Source: Diphasiastrum complanatum
Lineage: Eukaryota > Streptophyta > Lycopodiopsida > Lycopodiales > Lycopodiaceae
Length of the DNA: 64,000 nt
Direction: 5' to 3'
Assembly (NCBI GenBank): GCA_029204225.1
Contig: MU832048.1
Span: 1 to 64,000, forward strand
The notes beneath the pieces are model-generated. The model was not told where the DNA came from and ran no database searches. It was given only the letters and a program-made list of their open reading frames with translations. The translations under genes and the position numbers were made by a program. Shown in pieces: positions 1-13,200 of this stretch (position 1 is its first letter; every line of letters starts with the position of its first letter).

Positions 1-415
1 GTAAATACAATTTATTGGTGACTTACCGTAAATTAATGGGAGAATTTGATGAGTGCCTGCATGTGATGTCACTTAGTGACAGGTTGTTTAATTAAAGGTT
101 TGATTGGTTGGTGGTACGAATGAAGAATGCTTCTATGAATTGTGAGAATTGTGGTTTAGTACTAGTGAAAGTGTTTCTTTTTCCTTACATTGACCAGACA
201 GAGTTGGTCTTCATCTTATAAGTTATGTCACACCTCTCTTGTATTTCAAGAGTTTCAACTCTCCTTGTCACAGTACTGTACTAATCTTGCAAACAGATTT
301 GAGCTTCACACTTGGACTAACAAACATGGATGTGTGCTTGGTTAGTATATTATTTGGTTTAGCCATTTTTTCCCCTTTATTTTCTCTATGTTGTGACTGT
401 TCACATTTTATGCAG
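1..415 (+). other. Intron of PRP40 upstream of the first visible exon
   Basis: No WW-domain codons or other coding signal are visible here. The segment ends in a pyrimidine-rich tract and TGCAG acceptor used by the exon at 416. It is most simply the 3' part of the intron after the second WW exon. Confidence 0.6.
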
Positions 416-711
416 ATTGCACGTGAACAAGCTGCTAAAGCAGGTCCTGCAAGTCCAGTGAATTCTGACATTTCCCAGGAGGCCACGAACCCTGGCAGCT
501 TTTTGCAATCTCTTCAACAACCAGTGGGTCAACTGCAGCTCCTTCTGTGTCATCTCCAAACGGCATTAGGAGTAACTACAACATCAGCAGCACCTGTAAA
601 TGCATCACCAGTTCAAATCACCGGAACAGTTACATCTTCAACTCTTCTTTCTTCAACAATTGCTGGTACTGTTGTTGCAGCTCTTTCCCCTACAAATGCA
701 GTTCCTGGACT
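416..711 (+). CDS. PRP40: PRP40 exon, post-WW2 linker
   Basis: The exon follows a TGCAG acceptor and ends at a strong GTAAGT donor. It opens with [10 protein letters not shown], matching the residues just after WW domain 2 in plant PRP40, and continues as a low-complexity Ser/Thr/Ala/Pro linker. The frame is open throughout. The segment around 510-555 reads more like the family ([12 protein letters not shown]) in the +1 frame, while the parts before and after read better in the main frame. This suggests two compensating small indels, or merely free variation in an unconstrained linker. The exon is 296 nt long, so it ends in phase 2, which does not match the phase-0 exons downstream. Confidence 0.85.
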
Positions 712-1161
712 GTAAGTAGACAAAACCTTGCTCTTTGCCATGTAGTCTACATGAAAGCAGTATATATTTGAGAACAAATCTAGCTTTGCTTGAAAGAACA
801 AATCTAGTTAGCAAAGCACCTTACCTGTTTAACAACCGTTGCATTACGATGTCAACATTGTGCCTTGCATATTAGTGAGCTTTCTGCTTGGCCATGTTAA
901 TTGAATCATAGAGGTAGATGTTTTACTTTGTGTTATCAACAAAGATGCTTTTTTTTAGCATACCTGATGTGAAATTTGATGCAATTAAATTAAACAAAAA
1001 CTCACATGAACCCACAGCTTGGGAGTTGGAGAAAATGCTATTGCGAACCCGAAGAGGACGTTTCAGAGGAAGCATCTGCGCAGGATCTTGAGGTACAAGT
1101 GAGCACATACAATGAAGGGGTTTTACTCAAATCCTACAATCTTTTATATAATTAGTAGTGG

Positions 1162-1202
<41 letters not shown>

Positions 1203-4200
1203 GTTGCAGCTCCTCTTTCCTCTATGGAGATTGCTTGTCATTGAGTGGGCCATTGCTGCTACCTCCAGATCTAATCACTGCCATTTATTATTCACAAGAA
1301 ATTGCTGCCAGTCACTAGAAAGTTTGCTATAGCTGGTCTAATGGAGACCTAAATTTCGCTTTTGGTGGCTGTCCACCATCACGACTAAGCAAAACATTTA
1401 GGCGCTGGAGCTGTCAAGGGATTGCAATCCTATTCTTCTGAGCATCATTTGTGGCATCCTTGGTTCTCTGCTGACCTACTTCTGCAGGTGCTTTGAATGA
1501 GCTCAATTGTCCTGCTGTTCCACTTGCTGCTGGTTGTGGACCTGATTTTGCTATCTGCTCCGCTGCCGTTTCTTTGAAGACGACGAGTGTGGTGTCCAGT
1601 TTCCCCTGAGCCAACGACTGTCAAAGCATTGGTTGGAAGAGTTTTACCGCTGTCCAAATAATGGGTTTTTATTGCTTTTTAGTTTCTTGAAATGTGTCTC
1701 AAGATTCATGGGGGCTCTATTCTCCCACAACCAGCCCATCACTCTTCCATATTTTCGAGATCCTAGATCTAATGCACCAGCAATTGCAAGAATTCGTTTC
1801 AGATAACAAGTCTTTGAATCTGAAGCAAGAAATTTATACTCTTAAAGAAGAGGTTGCTGAAATATAATGCCTATTTTACCCTTTTTGAATGAATAAACTT
1901 TCAATGTAATTCATGTAAGTCGGTTGTAAATGCGTTGCAACCATCCTTTCTGTAATTTTAGCAAGCAATGCAAGTTATCCCAAGTGGCTTAGAATTCCAG
2001 CCAGTAGTGACACCTCATCAATTCCATGCATGTACTTTTGTGGAGCTTGCCTCCGTCGTGACTAGGAGAGTCCATGCCATAAGTTGTGATGCTCTTATGC
2101 ATTGTTTCGAATGCAACACTTGAGTCAAGGAGCTTAGCTCTCCCTTGCTTTGATGGTTCCAGTGTCTTGTATAGGAGTTATGAGATTCCATAGTTAGGCC
2201 TATAAGTTTGTCTTAATTTCGGAGATCTTATTCTTCTTGAATGGGCTGTAGACATAGTTGAATATTTAATGCGGGGATAGAGTTTTGGAGGTCAATGTAA
2301 AATAGACCAAATTATGGTCTTCAATACATCTTGTCCATTCATGATGTGAAAAATTATCACTTTAGATGGTCCACCTTTGGAGGTGGTCTCTTCCTTCTCA
2401 ATTTGGTTGTACTTTTTGTGGGCCCCATATTTGGTATGATGCATGTTACCACATGTCGATTGGGGAAAGGTTAGTCTTTTCTGTCAACATGAGGCATGAG
2501 TAAGTTTTGTCTCTTTGACACTCTAGTTAAACCTAAAACTATGTATGCGGCAAAGGCCTGGTGTATGGGTTCTCAACATCAGATTGGGCTAGATTCTTAG
2601 GTCTTGAGACTTTGATGCTATCATGGATGATCTGCGGTAAGCACTCAATGCCACATTTGTTTATTTTGCTCTGCGGGATCAACTTCTAGTCCTAATGACG
2701 TCCCATACCACTGTCAAACACCTTCGGCCTTCTCTTGCCCCTAGCTAGCATTGGCTATGCACATGTGCACTAATATCCACCCACTCTTAGGTGGATAAAA
2801 TGAATGGTAACTCAGATCTCCTCCCCTTGTATACTTGCAAGGTAGGAGTCTCCATGCGAAGCACATATTTCTGATTATGACAAGTGGCATGCTTGTGGTC
2901 CACGAGTCACTGGTCAAGTCAATAGGCCCAGTCCAATTTCTAGTTTCAACTTTCAAGTTAAGTTTGGGACCCAAGGGGTTGGGTCCCTTAGATTCTTTTC
3001 CCCCTTAAAAAGACTTTTCTTCTAAGGAAGGAAATCTGAGAATCTTTGTCTCAGGTCTTACTCCTTTTCCCAAGTGTCCTCATCGTCGAAACTACCTTTC
3101 CAATGAACCGAGTACTTAGTCACCTCCAAGCTTTTGAGCGCACGTTGATGTTTCATCAACAATGGCATGTGGTTCTAAAGGTACAAAGGTTGATAGATAA
3201 CTGAACTAGTTCATCCGCTTGAATCAAATCATCCTTCCCACCTAGTTGTTCATGTAAACGGCTAACGTGGAAAACCAATACTTTGATTCCCTCCGGAAGA
3301 TCTAGTTAATAGGCATTCTGATTGAGTTTCATACAAATATGGACAGGCCCACAAAATCGAGGGGACAACTCAGGACAAAGGTACAAAGGTTGATAGATAA
3401 CTGAACTAGTTCATCTGCTTGAATCAAATTATCCTTCCCACCTAGTTGTTCATGTAAACGGCTAACGTGGAAAACCAATACTTTGATTCCCTCCGGAAGA
3501 TCTAGTTAATAGGCATTCTGATTGAGTTTCATACAAATATGGACAGGCCCACAAAATCGAGGGGACAACTTAGGACATTTTCCTATCCTCAATACCTTGG
3601 GATCTTTTTGGAATTCTAAGGTAGACCCACTATCCTTCCGCAAAGACTCGAGGTTATTGCTTTTGATTAGCATAAAACTGGGCTGTATCTGGAGCCGTTT
3701 TTATGCTATCTCGAGCGACAAGCAACATTTCTTGCATATCTTGCAAGAAATCTACCGCTGCCTTTACTTTGAGACCTTTGAGGCCTACAAAGATAGGGGC
3801 TCAAGGCTGGACACCATAACACAACATGAATGGACTATAACCCATCGTTGAGTGCTTTGCGTTATACACAAACTCAACCATTGGGGGGTACCTTTCCCAA
3901 TTTGATTGTCTCTTGAAAACATATGCACGAAGTATATCTTCCATAGATTGTTTGTCCGTTCAGTCTACCATCCGATTCCGGATGATTTGATGACCCAACC
4001 CTATGTGGTCTTGAATTTCTCGAAGACCACTTTTCAAAATTTGGCAATGAACTTTGAATCTCGATCATTAACAATGTCATTTGGCAAACCATACAACTTG
4101 AACAACTTATCCACGAGATGTTGAGCAAGTTCTAAAGCTTTGACAGTCATCTTAGTTGGAATGAATTGCACCATTTTGGTTAGCCTATCAACTGCTATGG

Positions 4201-7200
4201 CATCATTTTGCTTCGGTATCCAACTACAAAATCCATGGAAATACTTTTCCACTTTCTTTTGGGAATTTCCAACGGAAGTAGCAAGCCAGTTGCCTTAAGT
4301 CTTTCAACTTTTTCACTTGGCATTGCTTTACTTGTGAACATATGGCTCCACTTGATCTTTGAGTTTTGGTCATCAAAAGTTCCTCTGTACTAGCTCAAGT
4401 GTTCTTTGTGTGCCTGGATGTTTCACATAGGGGCTGCCATGACGTATTTGACTCGTTCTTTGACAATGTCCTAACCTCAAGGTCTGCTCTGGAGCTTCAC
4501 CTCGAGAAAAAGGAGGCGATCTAGGTCTGGGAGTTTTGATGTCCATATTGACCTCTGAAAAATATCCCTTCAAAGCAAAAACATTATACACAACATCAAG
4601 GGCCTACATATGAAATAAGTGAACACAATGTGACTGGAGAATTACAGAAAAGACAATTGTGCGTCCCTTGATCTCATAGTAAACAGGGCATTTGAAAAGG
4701 AAATGCTCCTTTGACTCCACCTCCCCCAATGTGTTATGTGAGGAATGCCCTGGAAGTCGTCAGTCTCCACATATACTTGGTGTGAGGAAACTCAGAACTG
4801 TCCCAATGTAAATTGGAGGCAATGTGAGAGTCCACTATCCAAGTAACAAGGTAAAACCAGGAACTTGGCTATATTTTGCTCTAGGAAACAGGAACGGTAA
4901 AAATCTGGTTTGACACGAAGAGAACCTTGCCATGTTACTCGAGAATGTGCACGATAGATGACCCCCCTGATGTACTAATGGGATGGTAAATTTGAAATAG
5001 CTATGCCATATGTATGTGCGAGACATGAAGCCTAGGAATACCATGATAACTGATGACCCTGGCGATGAAGCTGCCGAGAAGAGAGAGGAGCTATGCGTGG
5101 ATAACGAGAAACCGGAAGACTCATCACTCTATGGATGTATGTAATCAGTCTGAAAATAGTCTCAACCGAAGTAATGAGTCAAGAATTTGATAATCTGTTA
5201 AGTTCCATAGATGCACTGCATTCCGGAACGTTTTTTTTTCAATAATTTTTTTTAGATGTCTTAGAAAAGAAAAATAGCCGTAAAAAAGCATCTAAAACAC
5301 ATTTAAATATCTTGTATCGTAATCAGATATCATATTCTAAGCATTCTGGAATCATGATGTAACAACATGCTAAAATTTTTAATTTTACTGACAATACTAT
5401 ATAGATGTGCAAAAAAAAGATAATACAGTGACTACTATCCTAATCACTTGTAACATATAATTATGCAAATTTTCAGCAATTGTATTCACTGTGCACAAAT
5501 TTTTAGCAAATTAGTGACATTTATGAGCTAGATTTCCAAAACAGATTCATAGCTTTAGCAAAATTTGCAATAGACCTAATTGGGATCAATTTCAAGACCT
5601 CTGAATTGCCATTCTTTGTGACTATGCTCGAGCATCCATTAGGATAAACTAGCTAATGATGACGCTGCAAACATAATTAGAAATATTTAGAATCTATGGT
5701 CTAAATTTTAAAGATTAATCTGTTTCTGGTATGAACGTAGTTCACAGAGCAGCACTATAGTTGTAAGAGGGAACCATGCATGAGAATACCATGTATCTGA
5801 ACCATGTAGGAAGTTTAAAGTTTTAAAAGTTTTTTTTTTCAGGGTTCCAATGTTCCGGAACGCTGCGTTCTGGAACACTATGCCTCTGGAACACCGTTCT
5901 GATGCAACTTAGCTAGTAACGAGTGACAGAGAATGTGATAAGTTGATTGAATTATTGAAACTTACACTTAATGCATTACAACAAGAAAGGGCAAGAAATG
6001 TGCTTGTATTGACTCAAGAACCAGTAATATAAATTAGTACTTAACTCTCCTCTACCTTTAAGAACATGTTCCCTTATGTGAGCATTCAAAAGATCATAAA
6101 CTGTGAAAGAAATGTCTTGGCCCTTGCTTTGGGCTATTTATTACAACTAATGTAAATGCTACAAATCATAATTGTGAAAATGCATATGCTGAAATGCTGC
6201 TATAGAATGTCGGTGTTGTGTCATTGATCACAAAAAAATTTATACTAAATGCGTGCAGTCGCCCCAAACAGAAACTGTATTGTTGCTGAATGATGATGTC
6301 TCAAGCTATCCAAATGGACTTGGAATGCCAAAGGAAAGCATCATGAGGAGTATTCCAAATTGGATATCCAAACATACCTAGTCCTTAGGATAGACTAGGT
6401 GATGGGGAATTATCATGAAAGTCTGCAATGGTTGAAATAGTTTGTAACATTGTGCAATGGTTGAAATAGTTTGTGACAATGTCACAAACTATTTCAACCA
6501 TTGCTGAGATTTGTTTGGACTTTCATGATAATTCATCCCTACTCACAAACTATGTGGAATTTGATTCTGTCTTGTCGTCATTTGCAATGGGGGTGGCCCA
6601 TGATAGCTATTTGCATCTTGTACTTTGTATGCATTTTCTACCAATGAATGACACATATATTATGAGTGATTTTTAGGGTTAATATTGGGAATTCTTTAGT
6701 AGTAGTTCAATTTGAAAATGTGAAATCAACTTCAATAGATTCAAATTGCGATTCAAATCTCACTTGATAAATGTCAGACAAAGTCTTTACTTCATCGTTC
6801 AAACAATCATCATAGGTACCTAGCAGTATTTTCTCTGTGTCACAATTTTTATTTATCTGTACTTTTTGTGTCTATTTTCCAACATAGAGATTGTCATGAT
6901 CTCGCATACGATATTGACATTTTTTAGCAGCCTCTTCAATGTTCTCACTTTTTAACGTGACATTCCTATTTTGTGCCATCTCCCTTACACACTCGAGAGG
7001 AGTGTATGCGATTCATTTGTGCTCATTTCAATAATTGTAATAGTGGGCTATGGGTTAGCTAACTTAGCTTCAAAGTTTAAAAAAAAGCTAGCAGTGCATC
7101 TTGTCCATTTTCAGAAATCATTGGTCTGAAATTATCAGAGATTTTCCACTGCTTGGGAACCTTGACGTCCCCATGGCTATGTGACATGTAGCCTATCAAT

Positions 7201-10200
7201 GATCAGACAACTTTCTTACTGTGATATGAACTTGATAGCTCACAATTTACATTCTCCTTACCTCAACAGACTGGTCAACGTCAATGGCACTAGATGGTGA
7301 GTTTGGGGAGCCACATGACTTGGTCATAGAAATGGTCTGTCATGGTGGCCTATGTCAGATAGGTTTACCTCGCAGTGGGCACACAGTTGGGAACAGAGTG
7401 TAGCAGACTTATGTCATACCAGGACCCCACATTTTTCCTTGGAAAATTTCTTCGGCAGCTTTTGAAAACGAAAATACATCCATCCAGAGAGTATGAGCCC
7501 TAAGTCTTTTGACTTTAAGTGAAGCCTCCAGGCTCTCGATGCTACCATTATTCACGTCCTTTGTTGACCAGGCGTTGACCAGACGTTAAGCTACATCAGT
7601 TAGGTGTGAGTTTTACCAGTTCTGGGGACAGGCTCTTGCGGTGGCTTTAGGAGCCATGGCTTCTGGGCCACCCTCACTGCCTTCTAGCTTCCTCCTCATG
7701 CCCACTCCATTACTCCTGCCCTACCGCCACTCTGTCTTCCCTGCCACTGCCTCCTCACTGCTTTAAGGCCCTCCTCAAATATCATTCTGTTGGGAATGTA
7801 CCCACTTCTTTGATTAGCGTTCTGGATGATTGTAGAACACCTTGCAACCATTTTATATTTTGATAAGAGCAAAGATAAAACAAGAAAAAGCTGTATTTGA
7901 AATTTGAATATCCAGTGAACGTTTGAAACATTGCAATATCCAATTTGGAGTATATGCTAAAATAGAATCATTCCTAGAGGACCTTACTGTCACAAAATTT
8001 TAATCTTAGGCTGTCTCAACTTGTCTTTAAGTTATGCCTTCTATTGCTTGATACATTTATTGACTTTTCATAAGGGATACCCTCTTAATTGAGAAAGTCG
8101 GCTGCCATCTATTAACCCTAAGGTGTCTGCTCATCTTCTTGTAGGAAGCCAGGAAGGCAATGCCATCAACCGGAAAGATCAACATCACTCCCGTTCCAGA
8201 CGATAAGCCTCCACCTACAGTGGAGGAGTTGCCTGCATATGCAAACAAAACGGTTGAGTCCATATGCCATAGTTTGGTACCGTGAAAGTTGAGTTGTTTT
8301 TGTATGACATAGTTTCTGCCATTATGGACAAGGTATTTAATATACTTTTGAATCTCCAGGAGGCCAAAATTGCCTTCAAAGAACTCCTGGAGTCTGTACA
8401 TGTCGAATCAGATTGGACTTGGGAGCAGGTTGGCAAAATTTTTGTTTCTTATTTTTAATTTATAAGATGAGTTTCTGAGGGATTATGGCATATCGTCTCT
8501 TTCCATGTTCATAGCTATATGACAGGGAATAACTTTTTAGAGTGATCCATTTGTCTTGATAGCTCTGAAGGTGTAATCTTGTTTTTGGTATAAAGGATAG
8601 ATGTCTTTCTACATCTTTGTGTTTTGTTCCAAGGAGCAAGGAGAATTAATGTGTGGACTGTTAGCAGTTGGGAGTACTTTATTAAATATCTGTCATTGGA
8701 GGTCCCTTACAAGACTTTTCTTGGCAAGCTTCTTGATATTTTCTGTTCAACAGTTGGGATGTCTGCTGTGAGTACTGGGAATGGTTGTACATGAGAGACA
8801 TTTTCCACCATGTCCCTTAGAATACTCTTGTTTCCTTGGTATGATGAACTTGTCTGTGAACTTGCTGTGTTTTCATACTCAAGTCTTAGGATACTACCAT
8901 TCAGTTGGCAATGGCAATAATTCATTGCAGGCAATGCGAGTCATTATCAATGACAAGCGATATGGTGCCTTGAAGACTCTAGGAGAGCGAAAGCAAGCTT
9001 TCAATGAGGTGAGGGTCAAACTGTGACTCTGGTGATTGATTTTTTCCATCGGTTTTATTGTAAGTTTTTAGTATCTTAAGAAACGTTATGACCAAACAAA
9101 AGTTATTCCATAATGCAGTATAGGACACTGATGATGAACGATGTGATTTTTCTCAACTATCTCATGTTTGGTGACATTCATCTTGAATGTTGTTATTTTC
9201 ATGCTCACATGTGAAAGCCTTGATAAATAGCTCGTTACTTCTTGAGAGGGACGTGTTTCTTGGGTTGCCTGATGGGAAGTTCCTGTCAACATTGAACCCA
9301 CACTAGCTACTAACTTGCTTGGTTGGTTTTTTTCCCGTTTATTGTGAAACTTGATAGTTACTTCCAAAACCTCAACTGAAAGGATGTTATATCAGTGTTT
9401 ACTCAGTGTGTAGCATAATATTTTAGCAGTACAGTCCACATGAAAATCAAGAAAATGGACCAAATCTCCCAGACGTACCATGAGTAATTAGGGTTATATT
9501 AATCTGTTCTTTTTTGCTGAGTAGATCTAGCCACAAGAATTTGTTGTTTTCCTATTTCTTCAAGCTCTTTCCTTGCCCTTTCAGGTCCTCACATTCCTGT
9601 GTCATTTTTACAAATGTACAGAGTGGACATTCTCCCTTTTCAACTTTGGCTTACAGTTCATGATCTGAATCACTGGATGGTTAATCATGATTGTTCCTGT
9701 TAAGTGTTAACCTGTTTGCTGTATCTATGTCTTCTTGTATTAGGATAATTTCCTGTTTACATCAAGTTGTGGCTCATTCTTGGCCATCCTTACCAGCTTT
9801 GCTTGATACTTGTTCTGCCATTCTGATTTGTTAGATGAATCTTCATTGTCCTTGTGCAGTATTTGGCTCAACGGAAGAAGCAAGAATTGGAAGAGAAACG
9901 TCTGAAGCAGAAAAAAGCACGTGAAGACTTTCTGACAATGCTCGAGGTACATTGCTTTTCTTGTTTTTTATTTCATGTTTAATTGTGGAAACTGGACAGA
10001 GAAGGAAGCATAGAAAATTATACACTTTAGAGCATTGATGCTATTTATATTCAATGAGAAAGTGTTGGATTCAATGAGAGTGTTGGATTATCTCCCGAAA
10101 TCTGCAGAAAAGAGAAGTTTGATGATTGGAAGGGTATTAATGTGTACTTCATATTTGGAGTAACGTGTATGGTACGACACAGGTGGAGAGCAAGAGAACA

Positions 10201-13200
10201 GAATGATGTCTTTCACCCAAATTTGTCCACAGCCACTTAAACTTGCAACACTGATGAAGTGTTCCTTTCACCATTGAGAAGAAACAGGTGATGCTGCAAA
10301 TGATTCATCATAGCAAGGCAGATTTGCGTCCATTTGCAAAAGAACAAGTTAAAGTTCGCGTAGTTAGTCCTCGAACTGTGAGTAAAAATGTGGACAGATG
10401 GGATGTCACATTTTCTGAATTTGAGGTGACTACCATTAATCACAAAAGAAGTGAGAATCATGAAAGAAATGCTGAAGGCTCAAAACATGAATGTTATGGA
10501 GTAATGTCGTAACAAGAGCGTATACTGTAAGTCTGTAATGTATAGAGACCCTTATGTCTGAATGAAATTCAATCCACAGGAAATTGTTCACTGGAGGAAT
10601 TGGATTCCCAAGGTGAGAATCAAGGGGGGAACGGAACAATGGGATGACCTTTAGTTAGCAAATTTACTGGACCACATGGTCATGTGGCACAAGAGCAGTC
10701 TATTTGCTGATACCATCGGAAATTGTAAACAAGATATCTCTGTAAGCGGAGATTTTGATTGAAGCACTCGACACATTTCAATGAGAACACTGCGTATAGG
10801 TTGATCACATGGGATATAGAAAAATGTTGGCAGCAAAGATGGGGATCAGATCTGCTGTGATACGAAAACTGTCACGTGCCCAATTAGGCATTGACCAAAG
10901 CAATCTCCAAACAAGATATATCTTAAATTAATATATCCAATCCAGAATCAAACTGATCAAAATTTGAAGTGGAAACCAGGTGTTCAAGCCTGTTGTATTG
11001 TCAAATTTTCAAGTAGTTATAGTGTGGCACATGGTTTCATAGTGTATGGAATGGGATGGGCACATACGGAATCCCGTTCTGTATGTACATTTTCTCAAAA
11101 ATAATTTCCAGATCAAATTTTTTACATTCAAAACTTCCAAATTTTCTTTTTTCAAAAGTATTTGTCATGTTCTGTACGTATGGAACATGATACGTTCTGT
11201 ATGAAAAGGTACATAACAACTGTTTCTGGTTTGGCATGAAACTCATGTGATGTTGGCTGCTGGCATATGAATCAGTAGGTTTCCAGGCCAAGGAAGACGA
11301 AGGAGATTATTCAAACCCCAAATGTATAATGAGCGCAAAGATGTCAAGTCCATCTTTTTGGACTTCCTTAAACCTTGCTAAAACATGCCGTGTATTGTAG
11401 TATCTAACCTTTTAATCAAGTCCTGTCTTAGCGAGAAATACATCATACGTAATGTGTTTTGTTCTGTACGTATGGAGCATTCTTAAACCCTAAACATGAA
11501 TGTTCTAAATCTTGAAGGATCTAGACATATTTTGAACTTCTTACAGCCCTCTGCCTCACAGGGATGTGTAGCTTTCAAATTTGAAGCCAGTTGCCGGATT
11601 GAGGCATGTTGCTGCTCTTGAAGTCCATTACCTCAGATGGACCAGTGGCTTTGGAATATGAAGTATGTTGTTCAATTTTGGAGCCTGATATTGAAGGCTG
11701 CTGCCTCTTCTTGAAGCTTGTTCCCTCTTGTCAAAGCCCGACTTTGGAGCTATGGAACTATGCATTGATATGAAGAACTACAGATTTCAACCTGTGGGAT
11801 TTGCTATGAATTTCCAGGCGTTTTTTAAAGTTCCTGAGCTTCAGGCAGCCTATTGGAGGCTTTTAGAAAACAATAAAAATAAAACAAAAAAAAGAATACA
11901 CTTCTAACGTATTTTCAAGAAAAATATAAAAATGTAACAAACATGTATGGAAGTATGACATACATGGTCATTGATTAGCACAGACCAAATAGATAAAGCA
12001 TAAGGTATCATTTCAATCTGCAAAGGTACCATTGTATTTTTCTTAACTCTTTATGAAACAACTTTTCTGGTCTTTCCTGTTTCTTTTTCTTAGTCTTGTT
12101 TGTTTGCTTGGTGGTCAGGGGTCTACCTGGGAGAATTCATACGCTCGATACCTAGATAGCAAGTTATGCTTGGGTACTGATTAGATCATAAATTATTGAA
12201 AATAGGAAAGAGTGTCGAGGCTATTTTCTGCAAGCACTGCAATCTGAGCAGTATTTTTGAACGTTTTGGAAGAAAGAACCTGCATGTGGTTTTTCTGTTT
12301 CGATGAAACTATAGGCGTAAGGTTTTGATGGTGGCTAGAAAGTAGAGTTTACTTCCACTTGTCTAAGATTATTTTCAAAGGTTCTTGTACAAAGTCCAGT
12401 TGTTGTCTGCTGTGATCATATTGACATCACTCAAGAAACTCTTGCTGCAAGTCAATAGCCGTTGGGCCTTTGAACAAATTTCTTTGCAGGGAAAGTTTTT
12501 TTTTTTTTGAGAATGTATGTATCTGAGATATGTGATTATTAAACTCTTCGTCCTATGCACTCTGCAGGAGTCCAAAGAGCTGAACTCAACAATGCGCTGG
12601 AGGTGTGTATGAAATTCTCTTTGGGTTGCAGTTTGAGTTCTTTGGGTTAAGTACCATCCTTGCAAAGCTTGTTGCATTGTTCTTATTGGTGGCGGTAATG
12701 CATATTCATGACATTAACAATCGAGTTAAGAGTTGAGAATGTACAGAACCACATGAAGATATGGTTTGGAACATTATGTGCTGCTAAGTAACACTAGATC
12801 ATAGATATGGTTTGGAAAAATTATGTATGCTGCTAAGTAACACTAGATCATAGATACCCATTCCGAACTTTTGGAATATTTATGAAGTTGACTTCTTTTG
12901 CGGCCTTGGAGCCCCGGAACTTATGCTCAAAGTTTGCACCATTTATGAACATCCAGTCTGAATAGAAGTTATTTGGATGCAACCAAAAGTAGCAAGTGTG
13001 AATCATAGAAGTATTTTTTTTATGTATATCTGGTCTTGTATGTCTAAACAGTGTATATCTGGTCCATAGTTGCTGGGGTGAATCACGAATTTAAAAAACA
13101 GTGATTCGGATCGCGATTCACTGTTTTTTCACAACGATTTGCGAATCGCGATTCAAGATTTGTTAGTGCAACTGTTTAATAGACTGTTTAGACATAAAAG

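Noticed and set aside
1112..1318. Plus-strand frame with a Ser-Leu repeat
   Set aside because: It is translation of the (CT)18 microsatellite inside an intron.
1414..1657. Ala/Gln-rich minus-strand frames in the first large intron
   Set aside because: Two overlapping frames of similar quality, no homologue recognised and no transcript context on that strand.
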